Assembly: GCA_035252155.1 (NCBI GenBank) | Contig: DATFDL010000661.1 | Span: 1 to 21,660 of the forward strand | Direction: 5' to 3' | DNA: 21,660 bases | DNA from: JAICLL01 sp035252155 | GTDB lineage: Bacteria; Planctomycetota; Planctomycetia; Pirellulales; JAICIG01 | Shown: one piece after another, positions 13,711 to 21,477 of the stretch | Position numbering within the stretch: the stretch's first letter is position 1 | Layout: each line of letters begins with the position of its first letter | Position numbers and translations under genes: made by a program | The notes under the pieces: generated by a model | Database searches by the model: none | Told to the model about the DNA's origin: nothing | The model's input: the letters and a program-made list of their open reading frames with translations, nothing else

Positions 13711-15432
13711 ATGGCGCTTGCCACCGCCGAATTTGCCCGGTCCGAGTTTACCCACCTTCGCCAGCCTGCGGCGGTGATTCCGGCGCGACGAAGCTGGCCG
13801 AGCGTACTTTGTCTGGTGTTGCTGTGCACGGCGCTGCGCTTGCCCGGCATCACGCGTCCGCTGGTGGGCCACTTTGCGACGAAGAATGCCACCTACGCCA
13901 TGATCGCCCGCAATTGGGCGTTGGGGCGCGCACCGCTGTGGCGGCCTACCACCGACTGCATGGCCGGCGGCGACCGCGGATGGCACTTGTTGGAAGTGCC
14001 CGTGGCGGCCTACCTGGCCGGGGCGGGTTGGGCAATCTGCGGTGGCTCGCTCGACGTCTGGGGCCGGGCAGTTTCGATCGCTTTTTCGGCAGTGAGCGTT
14101 GTATTGATGTTCCTGCTGGTGCGGCGCTGGCACAGCCAAGCGGCCGGGTATGCGGCCGGGCTGACGCTGGCGCTGTCGCCGGCCTCGATCATCTATGGCC
14201 AGAGCTTCATGCTCGAAGCGTCGGTAGTGTGTTTTGCGATGGCAACTCTTTTGGCGTTCGACGTCTGGTTAGGATGGCAACGAGAAGGGTTCAGGGTTCA
14301 GGGTTCAGGGTTCAGGGACGCACGATTGCAAAACGGTTTGCTGGCGATCGCGGCCGTCAGCTTCGCCTTGTTGCTGTTGACTAAGATCTACATGCTGGTG
14401 CTCTTGTTACCACTGGCGGCGATGGTGCGGTGTACTGTCGCCGGCTGTGAAAAGCAGCGATCCAACGACAATCGCAGCGCCTCTTGTAGGATGACCTTCC
14501 TAGGTCGTCTCTTACGTAGCAAGCGGACCACGGACGACCTAGGAAGGTCATCCTACGAATCGCTTGACCGTTCGTCGTTGCCAATCATTTTGGGCACTGG
14601 GATGCTCCTGCTGTCCGCTATCCCGGCGGTGGCCTGGTGCGCGGCGGCCATGCACCTGGCAAACCCAACTCTGCCGCATTCTCAGCATGTATTCGATTCG
14701 CTCTACCGCAGCACGACAGTTCATCATTGGCCGCATCCGCTCTTGGCCAGCGGCGAGTTTTACGCGCGGCTGCTGTATAACCTGGCGCTGCCCGGCCTCA
14801 CTCCCCTGCCGATGCTGATGGCGTTCATCGGGCTGGCCAGCCGCGCCGGCCGGCGGCATGCATGGTGGCTGGCGGCGATGGCATTGTTGGTCGCGGCCTT
14901 GCCGGCGAAGTTTTATGAGCTGCAATACTACACGTTGATTCTCGTGCCACCCCTGGCGGTGTTGGCCGGCGTGGGCTGGGAATCGGTCTTGAGCCGATAT
15001 CGACCGCCTCGCGCCGCCGTGGCGTTGTGCGTCCTCGCGTGGTCGGCGATCTCGATGCGGGCGGCCGTTGGCCCCGCGTTCACAACGCCGGCCGAAGATC
15101 GGGGCGTGACGGCGGCCGCGGCGGCGGTGCGGCAACTCGCGACGACCGACGAGCCGGTGGCGACGCTGCACGGTGCTTCGTCGGACTTGCTCCATTACTG
15201 CGACCGCCCCGGCTGGGCATTATCGACCAATGACCGTCATCTAATGCAGCGGCTCGATGAATGTCGGCGCCAGGGCGCTCGCTGGTTGGTCGTCGCCGAT
15301 TTGAAAGCGCTCGCCGCCAGTCCATCTTCCGCGGAGATGGCTGGGCTGCCAATGGTGCGCGAAGGCGATAATTATCGCGTCTACCAGTTATCGGAGCATC
15401 ACAGGCCGCAGAATCCCGGTAACAAACGGTAA
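13711..15432 (+). CDS. PMT-like membrane glycosyltransferase (GT39/ArnT-type) with in-frame repeats
   Basis: This 573-residue polytopic membrane protein has a GT-C layout. After the first helix comes the loop RPLVGHFATKNATYAMIARN, matching the position of the catalytic acidic loop in PMT/ArnT enzymes, though the usual Asp/Glu is not obvious here. Many hydrophobic helices and a C-terminal soluble part (from about ATTDEPVATLHG) follow. Related enzymes move a sugar from a polyprenyl-phosphate donor to protein or lipid on the outer face of the membrane. The ATG at 13711 was chosen; the open frame runs upstream to 13336 antisense to the lipoprotein gene. Two stretches are repeat-derived: residues 193-203 (heptamer tandem) and 259-282 (palindrome). 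Its 3' end overlaps the convergent small membrane gene by 45 bases. Confidence 0.8.
   Translation: MALATAEFARSEFTHLRQPAAVIPARRSWPSVLCLVLLCTALRLPGITRPLVGHFATKNATYAMIARNWALGRAPLWRPTTDCMAGGDRGWHLLEVPVAAYLAGAGWAICGGSLDVWGRAVSIAFSAVSVVLMFLLVRRWHSQAAGYAAGLTLALSPASIIYGQSFMLEASVVCFAMATLLAFDVWLGWQREGFRVQGSGFRDARLQNGLLAIAAVSFALLLLTKIYMLVLLLPLAAMVRCTVAGCEKQRSNDNRSASCRMTFLGRLLRSKRTTDDLGRSSYESLDRSSLPIILGTGMLLLSAIPAVAWCAAAMHLANPTLPHSQHVFDSLYRSTTVHHWPHPLLASGEFYARLLYNLALPGLTPLPMLMAFIGLASRAGRRHAWWLAAMALLVAALPAKFYELQYYTLILVPPLAVLAGVGWESVLSRYRPPRAAVALCVLAWSAISMRAAVGPAFTTPAEDRGVTAAAAAVRQLATTDEPVATLHGASSDLLHYCDRPGWALSTNDRHLMQRLDECRRQGARWLVVADLKALAASPSSAEMAGLPMVREGDNYRVYQLSEHHRPQNPGNKR
14287..14317. repeat. GGGTTCA heptamer tandem (four copies) in coding sequence
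   Basis: Four exact GGGTTCA units followed by GGG are read in frame as GFRVQGSGFR. Related G-rich stretches occur at about 6454-6467 and, on the opposite strand, at 17369-17398. Confidence 0.9.
14486..14556. repeat. Palindromic element inside the glycosyltransferase gene
   Basis: Perfect 24-base arms lie at 14486-14509 (GTAGGATGACCTTCCTAGG...) and 14533-14556. Each arm is itself a small hairpin (GACCT-TCCT-AGGTC). It is read as CRMTFLGR...DDLGRSSY, the only frame of the left arm without a stop. The same family occurs at 20412-20486 and 21478-21538. Confidence 0.93.
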
Positions 15433-15651
15433 CAGGGTGCCGGCGATCAAGCACAACCCCACGACCATCGTCTGCGGTGACCGTCGGACTACGCCGACGC
15501 CAGCGATCGCGAACCCGAGGCCGTTTATCACCGCGCACGTGATCACACCCACGACAAACAGTGTGCCTTGTTCCGGAGGTTCAGAGATCACCCCGCCCAC
15601 TACAGTTATAGGCACAACAACTGCGACATAAAAACACGCTACGGCCAGCAC
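15388..15651 (-). CDS. Small three-helix membrane protein, start probably frameshifted
   Basis: From a GTG at 15651 this reads 87 residues with about three membrane helices (LAVACFYVAVVVPITVVGG, LFVVGVITCAVINGLGFAIAG, MVVGLCLIAGTLLPFVTG). The same frame stays open upstream of the GTG and would add DNENPYSAPAEGDSAADAF and FRWLSGHG. The ENPYSAP pattern resembles N-termini of many planctomycete membrane proteins, yet no ATG, GTG or TTG precedes it in frame. An ATG at 15739-15741, overlapping the DUF1501 stop as TAATG, is out of frame. The gene may have lost its start, or begin at the internal GTG. The 3' end overlaps the glycosyltransferase gene by 45 bases. No function is known. Confidence 0.55.
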   Translation of the reverse strand: MLAVACFYVAVVVPITVVGGVISEPPEQGTLFVVGVITCAVINGLGFAIAGVGVVRRSPQTMVVGLCLIAGTLLPFVTGILRPVMLR

Positions 15652-15739
15652 CCCGTGACCCGAGAGCCACCGAAAGCCGGCTGTGGGAAAGGCGTCCGCA
15701 GCGCTGTCGCCCTCTGCTGGCGCCGAGTAAGGATTTTCA

Positions 15740-17155
15740 TTATCCGAAGAGGGCGTAAACCGGTTCTCCTTGGGCGATCGCCAACGGCCGGCCTTGCTGG
15801 TCGGTCACGTGAGCGCGGTGGTCGATGCCGAGGCAATGGTAAATGGTCGCGGCCATATCAGCCGGGCTGACCGGCTGGGAGGCCGGATACGCCGCGTTGC
15901 GATCGGACGAGCCTATCACCTGCCCGCCGTGCACGCCGGCGCCGGCCAGCAGGATCGAGTAACAGAACGACCAGTGATCGCGCCCGGCGCTTTTGTTGAT
16001 TAGCGGCGTGCGGCCCATGTCGCTCATCCACACCACCAGCGTCTCGTCGAGCAAGCCGCGATCGCCAAGGTCTGTCAGCAGCGCCGATAGCGCCTGATCG
16101 GTGGTCGGCAGAAGCGTCTTCTTGAGCGTCGTAAAATTGTCGGCGTGGGTGTCCCAGTCGCGATTGGCCACGGAGTAGACGGTGACCATCGGCACGCCCG
16201 CCTCGACCAGCCGGCGAGCTAACAAGCAGTTGGCGGCCAGCGGCGTCGGGCCATAGGCCGCGCGCACCGCCGGCGGTTCTTTGGCCAGATCGAAGGCTTC
16301 GCGCGTGGCGGCCGACGTCAGCAGCTCATAGGCGCGCCGCCTGAAACCATCGATGTCGCGCGTGCCGCCGGCGGCATCGAGCGCCGCGGCGCCGTTCATC
16401 TGGTCGAGCAATTGCAGCCGGCGGGCCAACTGCGGGCCGACTCGTTCGGGATCTCCCAGCATCGAATCGACCACGCGCATGTCGAGCCGCACGTCGGCTC
16501 CGCCCATCGGTTCGATGAAGGGCACCGTGAATGGATCGTAGGCGTGTCCCAAGCAGCCGGCATCCTGGCCCATCGTGTCTTTGTTGCCAAAATGCCGCAG
16601 CGCGCCCAGCGTCACATAAGGAAACATCGGCCGTTCGGCGGGCCAGAGCTTGCTCACCACCGAGCCAAGCGACGGCATGTCTTGCGGGCTGGCGGGCGGC
16701 TCGGTGCCCAGCGGCCGCGAGCGCGGATGACCGTAGCCGGTCAGGGCCAGATAGGTGCCGACGGCGTGGTCGTTGTCGATATGGTTGACCGAACGAATGA
16801 TCGAGTAGCGGTCGGCCAGCGCGGCCAGCCGCGGCAGATGTTCGGCAATCTCGACGCCCGGCACGCGTGTGGCGATGGGCTGAAATTCGCCACGAATTTC
16901 GGCCGGGGCGTTGGGCTTGAGGTCGAACGTGTCGAGATGCGACGGCCCGCCATAATTGAAGATCAAGATGCAGCTTTTGGCCTTGGCGAACGCGCCGCCT
17001 GTTTTGCGGTCGTCCGGATGAGTCGAAGCATCGGCCCGCGCCCGCAGCCAATCGGACCAGGCCAGCCCGGTGAAGCCCAGCCCGCCGATCCGCAGCAGTT
17101 CGCGACGGTTGAAGCCGTCGCACAGTCGGACGCGTCGACCCAGAAGCGAAAGCAT
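15740..17155 (-). CDS. DUF1501 family protein with twin-arginine leader
   Basis: This 471-residue protein starts MLSLLGRRVRLCDGFNRREL, with the twin-arginine-like NRRELLRIGGLGFTGLAW leading to export of a folded protein. DUF1501 hallmarks follow in order: ILIFNYGGPSHLDTFDLKP, IRGEFQPIATRVPGVEIAEH, RYSIIRSVNH, NRDWDTHADNF, VVWMSDMGRTP, and GRDHWSFCYSILLAGAG. The family has a sulfatase/alkaline-phosphatase-like fold, is greatly expanded in planctomycetes, and is often found next to DUF1549/DUF1553 cytochrome-type genes. No such partner is present here and the biochemical role is unproven. The start at 17155 is set by GGGAGGA at 17164-17170; an extended frame to 17254 runs into a palindrome. The stop overlaps the region of the small membrane gene's start. 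Confidence 0.93.
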   Translation of the reverse strand: MLSLLGRRVRLCDGFNRRELLRIGGLGFTGLAWSDWLRARADASTHPDDRKTGGAFAKAKSCILIFNYGGPSHLDTFDLKPNAPAEIRGEFQPIATRVPGVEIAEHLPRLAALADRYSIIRSVNHIDNDHAVGTYLALTGYGHPRSRPLGTEPPASPQDMPSLGSVVSKLWPAERPMFPYVTLGALRHFGNKDTMGQDAGCLGHAYDPFTVPFIEPMGGADVRLDMRVVDSMLGDPERVGPQLARRLQLLDQMNGAAALDAAGGTRDIDGFRRRAYELLTSAATREAFDLAKEPPAVRAAYGPTPLAANCLLARRLVEAGVPMVTVYSVANRDWDTHADNFTTLKKTLLPTTDQALSALLTDLGDRGLLDETLVVWMSDMGRTPLINKSAGRDHWSFCYSILLAGAGVHGGQVIGSSDRNAAYPASQPVSPADMAATIYHCLGIDHRAHVTDQQGRPLAIAQGEPVYALFG

Positions 17156-17163
17156 GGCGGTAA

Positions 17164-17170
17164 TCCTCCC
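17164..17170 (-). promoter_or_regulatory. Ribosome-binding site GGGAGGA for the DUF1501 gene
   Basis: On the minus strand this motif ends 8 bases before the ATG at 17155 and rules out longer starts in the same frame. Confidence 0.7.
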
Positions 17171-17250
17171 AGGCCAAATGAGCGGGAAGTCGCTGCCCTC
17201 TTTGGTAATCGTTTTGCCGCAAGGAGGCAAGCCGTTGCACCTCCGACCGC

Positions 17251-17327
17251 CCACACCAACCCGACGCGTAAGCGAGGCGGCGGCATGTTCTATCGGCCTG
17301 CCTCGCTGACGCTTCGGGTTGGTGTGG
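17251..17327. repeat. Palindromic element (CCACACCAACCCGA family)
   Basis: The 28-base arms at 17251-17278 (CCACACCAACCCGACGCG...) and 17300-17327 pair with two mismatches around a 21-base loop. Unlike most elements here, its arms are not themselves hairpins. It lies about 95 bases upstream of the DUF1501 start, in the 248-base gap after the metallophosphoesterase gene. Confidence 0.9.
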
Positions 17328-17368
17328 CGTGCCGTCCGTGCGTTGAAAGTCCAGCACCTGTCGTCCTG

Positions 17369-17398
17369 CCCTGACCCCGACCCCTGAATCCCGACCCC
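17369..17398. repeat. C-rich degenerate heptamer-type repeat
   Basis: Units such as CCCTGACCCCGACCCCTGA followed by ATCCCGACCCC read on the minus strand as a GGGGTCGGGATTCAGGGG-type tract related to the GGGTTCA tandem at 14287. It lies just after the stop codon of the metallophosphoesterase gene and could mark the end of its operon. Confidence 0.6.
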
Positions 17399-17403
17399 TT
17401 TTT

Positions 17404-18201
17404 TTACAACTCAAACACCTGCTGCACTCGCGGATGCCCGTATTCGGCGCCTCCGGTTAGCACCATCATGTTCGGCAAGGGGTTGGTCTGGCCGGGGCTG
17501 TGCGTGTGGCCGCACAGCACCGTCAGTCGCCGCGTGGGATGCTCGCGCATGATCTTCAGCAGCGCTTGCCCCACGGCCAGGCACGTAAAGTGAGGCAGCC
17601 ATTCATCGTTCGAGGTCTGTCCTTGATACCAGCAGGCTTCGCGCAGCGGCGGCACGTGCGTCAGAAAGAAGACGCGGTCGTAACGCTTTAATGCTTCGGG
17701 CAAGTGCCGCTCGACGTGGGTCGCGGCGACGTCGCCCATTTCTCGCAGCAGCGGCCAGCGCTCGCTCTTGCTGACGCCGGCCAATTCTTCGATCAGTCGA
17801 TAATCGTTCATCATCACCAGAGAACGCTCGTAATCGCCCAGCCGCGCGTCGGCCCAGCCGTCGTGCCCCACCAAGCCCACGCCCTGCGCCAATTCGCAAA
17901 CGCCCGCCGCCGTGAGGAACATCAAGTTCGTCTGTTCCTGGCAAAGCTCTTCGGCGTCCGCCCGCACGCGGCGAATCGAGCCAAAGTAGTAATCGTGATT
18001 GCCCAGGACAAAAAAGATCGGGCAGTCGAACCGTTCGCCGATGCCTCGCAGATGGCGCACGACATCGGGTGCCTCGCCCACGTCGCCACCGATCAGCAGC
18101 ACATCGGGCCTTGAATCGGCCACGTGCTGCAAGAACGCCTCGATGCCGGCGGCCTTCAAGAAGTTGAGATGAATGTCGGTGAGCCAGACAACGCGTTTCA
18201 T
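17404..18201 (-). CDS. Metallophosphoesterase (calcineurin-like)
   Basis: This 265-residue cytoplasmic protein has the full metal-site motif set of the calcineurin-like phosphoesterase fold: D9/H11 in WLTDIHLNF, D40 in LIGGDVGE, GNHD at residues 67-70, H182 in FLTHVPPL, and H232/H234 in LCGHTHSPG. A dinuclear-metal phosphatase or phosphodiesterase is therefore well supported; the substrate is not recognisable. The ATG at 18201 places MKRVVWLTDIH at the N-terminus as expected; an open frame extends upstream to 18288 inside the preceding gene. The gap to the site-2-protease gene is 11 bases, so it is probably the last gene of the operon starting at 21456. Confidence 0.92.
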   Translation of the reverse strand: MKRVVWLTDIHLNFLKAAGIEAFLQHVADSRPDVLLIGGDVGEAPDVVRHLRGIGERFDCPIFFVLGNHDYYFGSIRRVRADAEELCQEQTNLMFLTAAGVCELAQGVGLVGHDGWADARLGDYERSLVMMNDYRLIEELAGVSKSERWPLLREMGDVAATHVERHLPEALKRYDRVFFLTHVPPLREACWYQGQTSNDEWLPHFTCLAVGQALLKIMREHPTRRLTVLCGHTHSPGQTNPLPNMMVLTGGAEYGHPRVQQVFEL

Positions 18202-18212
18202 ACGTTCGCAGT

Positions 18213-19142
18213 CTACACCGGGTCCGCTTCGATAATCGGCGCCAACAACCACCGGTCGATCGAATGGCGCGCGTGGCAGGCCGGGCATTGCGTATCTTTA
18301 AAATTGCCGCCGCAGCCAGGGCAGATGCCGCGTTCGGCGAAGGTGTCGAACCGCGTGTGGCACTTGCCGCACAGCCAGTATTCGCCGCTCGGCGGCGAGG
18401 CTCCGCACGACGGACAGGCATACTCGGCATGCCGCGGCGCGTCGAGCATTCGCGACAGTGCCTGCGCCTGCTGCCAACCGGCGAACGATCGCCAGACTAC
18501 AAAGACCGACATCAACGTGAGCCAAGCCAGACGGGCGTACAGGCAGAGCGCCGCGAGCACCACGCCTACTACCATGCCCAGCACACTGACAATCTTCAAG
18601 CTCCACACGCGGCCCACGATGAACCAGAGAATCGACTGCAAAATCTGGCCGCCGTCGAGTGGATAGATCGGCAGCATATTGAAGACGAGCAACACTATGT
18701 TGATCTGCGCCACGCTCACGGCATAGTGCCGTAGGTCAGCCCCCGGCAACGCGGAGTGTAAGGCGGCATACGCGCCGGCGAAGGTGACGGGCGCCAACGC
18801 AACGTTGACCAATGGCCCAGCGGCAATCGTCCAGAGCGTCGCTCCGGGGCGCGGTGGTGGCGAAACAAACGCCACCCCGCCCAGCGGCCAGAGCATAATC
18901 TGGTTGGCGACTCCGCCCACTTGCCGACAGGCCAACGAATGTCCGAACTCGTGCACCAGTACGATCGCAAATAGCGAGAGATACTCGATCACGATCCAGA
19001 TGGGCGACTTGTACGTCTCGCGCCGGATAGTGATCGAGATCACGGCTACCACCAGCCACGACCAATGCACGAAGACATTGATGCCCCAGACTTGCGCGAT
19101 GCGAACGGCGCCTCGGCGGGTTTCAGCCATAGAGCGGCTCAT
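18213..19142 (-). CDS. Site-2-protease-type (M50) membrane metalloprotease with two C-terminal zinc ribbons
   Basis: This 309-residue polytopic membrane protein carries the zinc-protease motif HEFGH (H64, E65, H68) in a hydrophobic helix and the second motif NMLPIYPLDGG (residues 145-155, D153 the third ligand). These define the intramembrane M50 family, which cuts transmembrane substrates such as anti-sigma factors. After about residue 220 a cytoplasmic-type tail has four CxxC pairs (223/226, 238/241, 254/257, 266/269), enough for two zinc ribbons. Its ATG overlaps the stop of the PQQ-propeller gene (ATGA); a second ATG at 19130 would shorten it by 4 residues. The substrate is unknown. Confidence 0.92.
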   Translation of the reverse strand: MSRSMAETRRGAVRIAQVWGINVFVHWSWLVVAVISITIRRETYKSPIWIVIEYLSLFAIVLVHEFGHSLACRQVGGVANQIMLWPLGGVAFVSPPPRPGATLWTIAAGPLVNVALAPVTFAGAYAALHSALPGADLRHYAVSVAQINIVLLVFNMLPIYPLDGGQILQSILWFIVGRVWSLKIVSVLGMVVGVVLAALCLYARLAWLTLMSVFVVWRSFAGWQQAQALSRMLDAPRHAEYACPSCGASPPSGEYWLCGKCHTRFDTFAERGICPGCGGNFKDTQCPACHARHSIDRWLLAPIIEADPV

Positions 19143-20533
19143 TTCTTGGCCACGGCATAGAGAAACTTCTTGCCGCGAATATACAGCCGTCTTCCAGCAA
19201 TGGCCGGCGAGGCGGTGGTGTCGTCGTCAAGCGCGTTCTCGGCCAGCTTTTCGAAACGGTCGCCGGCGGCCACGACCGTCGTCACGCCGTGCATGTTGAG
19301 AAAATAAATCCGCCCTTCGGCGGCTATCGGCGACGCCTTGTACTCGCCCGGCAACCGCTTCTTCCACTGCACGTGCCCCGTGTGGGCGTTGTAGCACTTG
19401 GCGATGCCTTTATCACTGACGGTGAAGAGCAACTCGCCCCAGAGCACAGGGCAACACGTGTCGGGCGTGGCCTCGGTTTCTTTCCAGACCACGTCGCGGT
19501 GCGTGAGCTCGCCCGCGCCGCCCAACTTGACGGCGAGCAAGTCTTTGAACATGCCGCGCGTGGCGAAAACCATGTCGAAACCCGCCGTGGGGCCGGTGAT
19601 GGTGCGGCCGCCCACGATGCCCGGCAGATACCAGAGTTGCTTGCCGGTGTTCGGGTCGTATCCATCCAATTGATTGCCTCCCATGACGACAAGCTGCGGT
19701 CCTTTGGGAGTGCTTACCAACAGCGGCGTGGTATACGAATCGCACTCTTCGGCGTCGGCGGCGGTCATGCGGGCAGACTTCCACTTCGGTTTGCCCGTCC
19801 GCTTATCGTGGGCCACCAGATAGCTGGCCGCCGGCTGATCGGACACGCCTTTGAGCGAGTCTTGCATGCAGACCGAGATCACCAAATCGCCGTAGAGCAC
19901 GGGGCTGTTGGCATGTCCCCACCAGATGCTGTAGGGGCCGTAATCGTCCTGCAGGTTTCGCCGCCAAAGTTGCTGGCCCTGAAAGTCATAAGCGGCCAAC
20001 ACTCCGTTGCCGAAGTGGGCGATCACGATCTTGCCATCGGTCACCGGCGAGGGACTGGCGTTGTTGTGCAGGTCGTGGAATTTTTGCGAGCCGCGACCGG
20101 GTTTGCCGCGGGGCGTCTCGGCCTCGCCCACCTGGCGGCTCCAGACCGTTTGGCCGTTGTCTCGCCGCAGCCGCATGAGCAGCAGCTTGTCGTCGTCTTG
20201 GGTGGTGACGAAGATGGCATCTTGCCAGACGGCCGGCGTGCTATCGCCCCAGCCCGGCAGCTCGACTTTCCAGACGATGCCGCGCTGTTCGTTCCAATTG
20301 AGCGGCAGCCCCAGCTCTTGGCTGGTGCTATCTCCCCGCGGCCCACGCCACTGCGGCCAGTCTTCGGCCCGCGCGGTTGCTGCGAGCATCATGCAGGCCA
20401 GCGCGACAACGCCGTAGGATGACCTTCCTAGGTCGTCCATGCAACGCTTCACATTCGATGGGCGACCTAGGAAGGTCACCCTACGGACGCCGCCGACTTT
20501 GCGATAACTCAAGCAGCCGAAACAGACATTCAT
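19139..20533 (-). CDS. Secreted PQQ-type beta-propeller protein with a palindrome inside its leader
   Basis: This 464-residue protein is a single PQQ/outer-membrane-assembly-like beta-propeller. The mature domain begins EDWPQWRGPRGDSTSQEL, a hallmark of planctomycete members, and blades recur as GKIVIAHFGNGVLAAYDFQG and KCYNAHTGHVQWKK. Some relatives bind PQQ, but no dehydrogenase residues were identified, so a binding role is safer. The ATG at 20533 overlaps the stop of the stress-protein gene (ATGA). Residues 16-41 come from the palindrome at 20412-20486, which separates MNVCFGCLSYRKVGG from the hydrophobic VVALACMMLAATARA. Removing it would leave an ordinary signal peptide. An ATG inside the element (MDDLGRSSYG) is an alternative start. 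Confidence 0.87.
   Translation of the reverse strand: MNVCFGCLSYRKVGGVRRVTFLGRPSNVKRCMDDLGRSSYGVVALACMMLAATARAEDWPQWRGPRGDSTSQELGLPLNWNEQRGIVWKVELPGWGDSTPAVWQDAIFVTTQDDDKLLLMRLRRDNGQTVWSRQVGEAETPRGKPGRGSQKFHDLHNNASPSPVTDGKIVIAHFGNGVLAAYDFQGQQLWRRNLQDDYGPYSIWWGHANSPVLYGDLVISVCMQDSLKGVSDQPAASYLVAHDKRTGKPKWKSARMTAADAEECDSYTTPLLVSTPKGPQLVVMGGNQLDGYDPNTGKQLWYLPGIVGGRTITGPTAGFDMVFATRGMFKDLLAVKLGGAGELTHRDVVWKETEATPDTCCPVLWGELLFTVSDKGIAKCYNAHTGHVQWKKRLPGEYKASPIAAEGRIYFLNMHGVTTVVAAGDRFEKLAENALDDDTTASPAIAGRRLYIRGKKFLYAVAKK
20412..20486. repeat. Palindromic element inside the signal-peptide region of the PQQ-propeller gene
   Basis: The 26-base arms at 20412-20437 (CCGTAGGATGACCTTCC...) and 20461-20486 pair with two mismatches. 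It is the same family as 14486-14556 and is translated in the same frame (VTFLGR...DDLGRSSY). Possible GGCGT direct repeats flank it on the coding strand. Confidence 0.92.
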
Positions 20534-21456
20534 GGCCGTTCATGCTCCGGGACCAACAAAACTGAACAGGGCGCCTGCGACAACACTTTGTCTGAAGTGC
20601 TGCCCAGCATGAAGAGCCGTTCGAGCATGCCGCGGCCGTGTGTGCCCAATACCACCAGGTCGATTGGCTGGGCCTCGATGGCGCGCAGGATCTCCTGGGC
20701 CGCGTGGCCCTCGACCACCAGAGGCGGGTTGCACTGAAAGGGCGGCGGCAGTTGCCGGCAACACTCCGTCAACTCAGCCAGCTTCGTCCGCTTGTCGGCC
20801 TCGTGCTCCTTGAGCCAGGCTTCGGCCATCGCCTGCGCGTCTTCGTCGCGCACCCGCTGCTCGAGCCATTCGGGCACCGTGCCCGAATGAAAGGATTCGA
20901 CCACCGTCATCACGCGGCCCGTACACTCGGCGGGCCAATGCAGCCGGCCCAACAGTTCGGCGGCTTGCTGGCTGGCCTGCGAGCCATCGTGCGCCAACAG
21001 CACGTTGAATGCCTGCCTGCCGGGCGGCTCGTCGGCGCCACGAACGATCAGCGTGGGAATGCGCGAGGCATGAGCCACCGCGTTGGCCACGCTGCCCAGG
21101 GCAAGATCGTGAATCGGGCCGCTGCCGCGGGCGCCGAGCACCACCATTTCGGCCCGCCACTGATCAGAGGCCAGCAAGATGCCCTGCCGCGGGTTCTTGC
21201 TGCCGACAATGGTGTGGACGCGTTCGGACAGTTCGCGCGGCAGCCGCGCGCGGGCTTCGGCGAAGACCGCGCCGGCCAACGCCTGCCGGGCCCGCTCGAT
21301 CACCTCGGCGCCGGCGTCGGCCCCCGACGGATGGCGCATCTCGGGCGGCGTGTAATAGAGCGCCACCTGGTCGTGCGACCCGGCCAACAGCCGGCCCGCG
21401 AACCGCACCGCGGCAAATGCGCCGCTCGAACCATCGACGCCGATCAGGGCTTTCAT
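20530..21456 (-). CDS. Tandem universal stress protein (two UspA domains)
   Basis: This 308-residue cytoplasmic protein has two UspA domains. Domain 1 (about 1-142) has the MKALIGVDGSS start and the ATP-site pattern GARGSGPIHDLALGSVANAV. Domain 2 (about 150-308) has VLLAHDGS and GTHGRGMLERLFMLGSTSDKVL. Both keep the G-x2-G-x9-G-S/T nucleotide motif, so both halves probably bind ATP. Tandem Usp proteins act in stress survival, but the partner is unknown. The stop overlaps the ATG of the PQQ-propeller gene. The ATG at 21456 has no strong ribosome-binding site. It is the first gene of the operon seen here, 110 bases after the FKBP gene, with a palindrome between. Confidence 0.92.
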   Translation of the reverse strand: MKALIGVDGSSGAFAAVRFAGRLLAGSHDQVALYYTPPEMRHPSGADAGAEVIERARQALAGAVFAEARARLPRELSERVHTIVGSKNPRQGILLASDQWRAEMVVLGARGSGPIHDLALGSVANAVAHASRIPTLIVRGADEPPGRQAFNVLLAHDGSQASQQAAELLGRLHWPAECTGRVMTVVESFHSGTVPEWLEQRVRDEDAQAMAEAWLKEHEADKRTKLAELTECCRQLPPPFQCNPPLVVEGHAAQEILRAIEAQPIDLVVLGTHGRGMLERLFMLGSTSDKVLSQAPCSVLLVPEHERP

Positions 21457-21477
21457 CGGGCGATTACTGACAGGAAC

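Noticed and set aside
19289..20422. Plus-strand 377-codon open frame opposite the PQQ-propeller gene
   Set aside because: Antisense shadow; the minus-strand frame has the EDWPQWRGP start and propeller blades.
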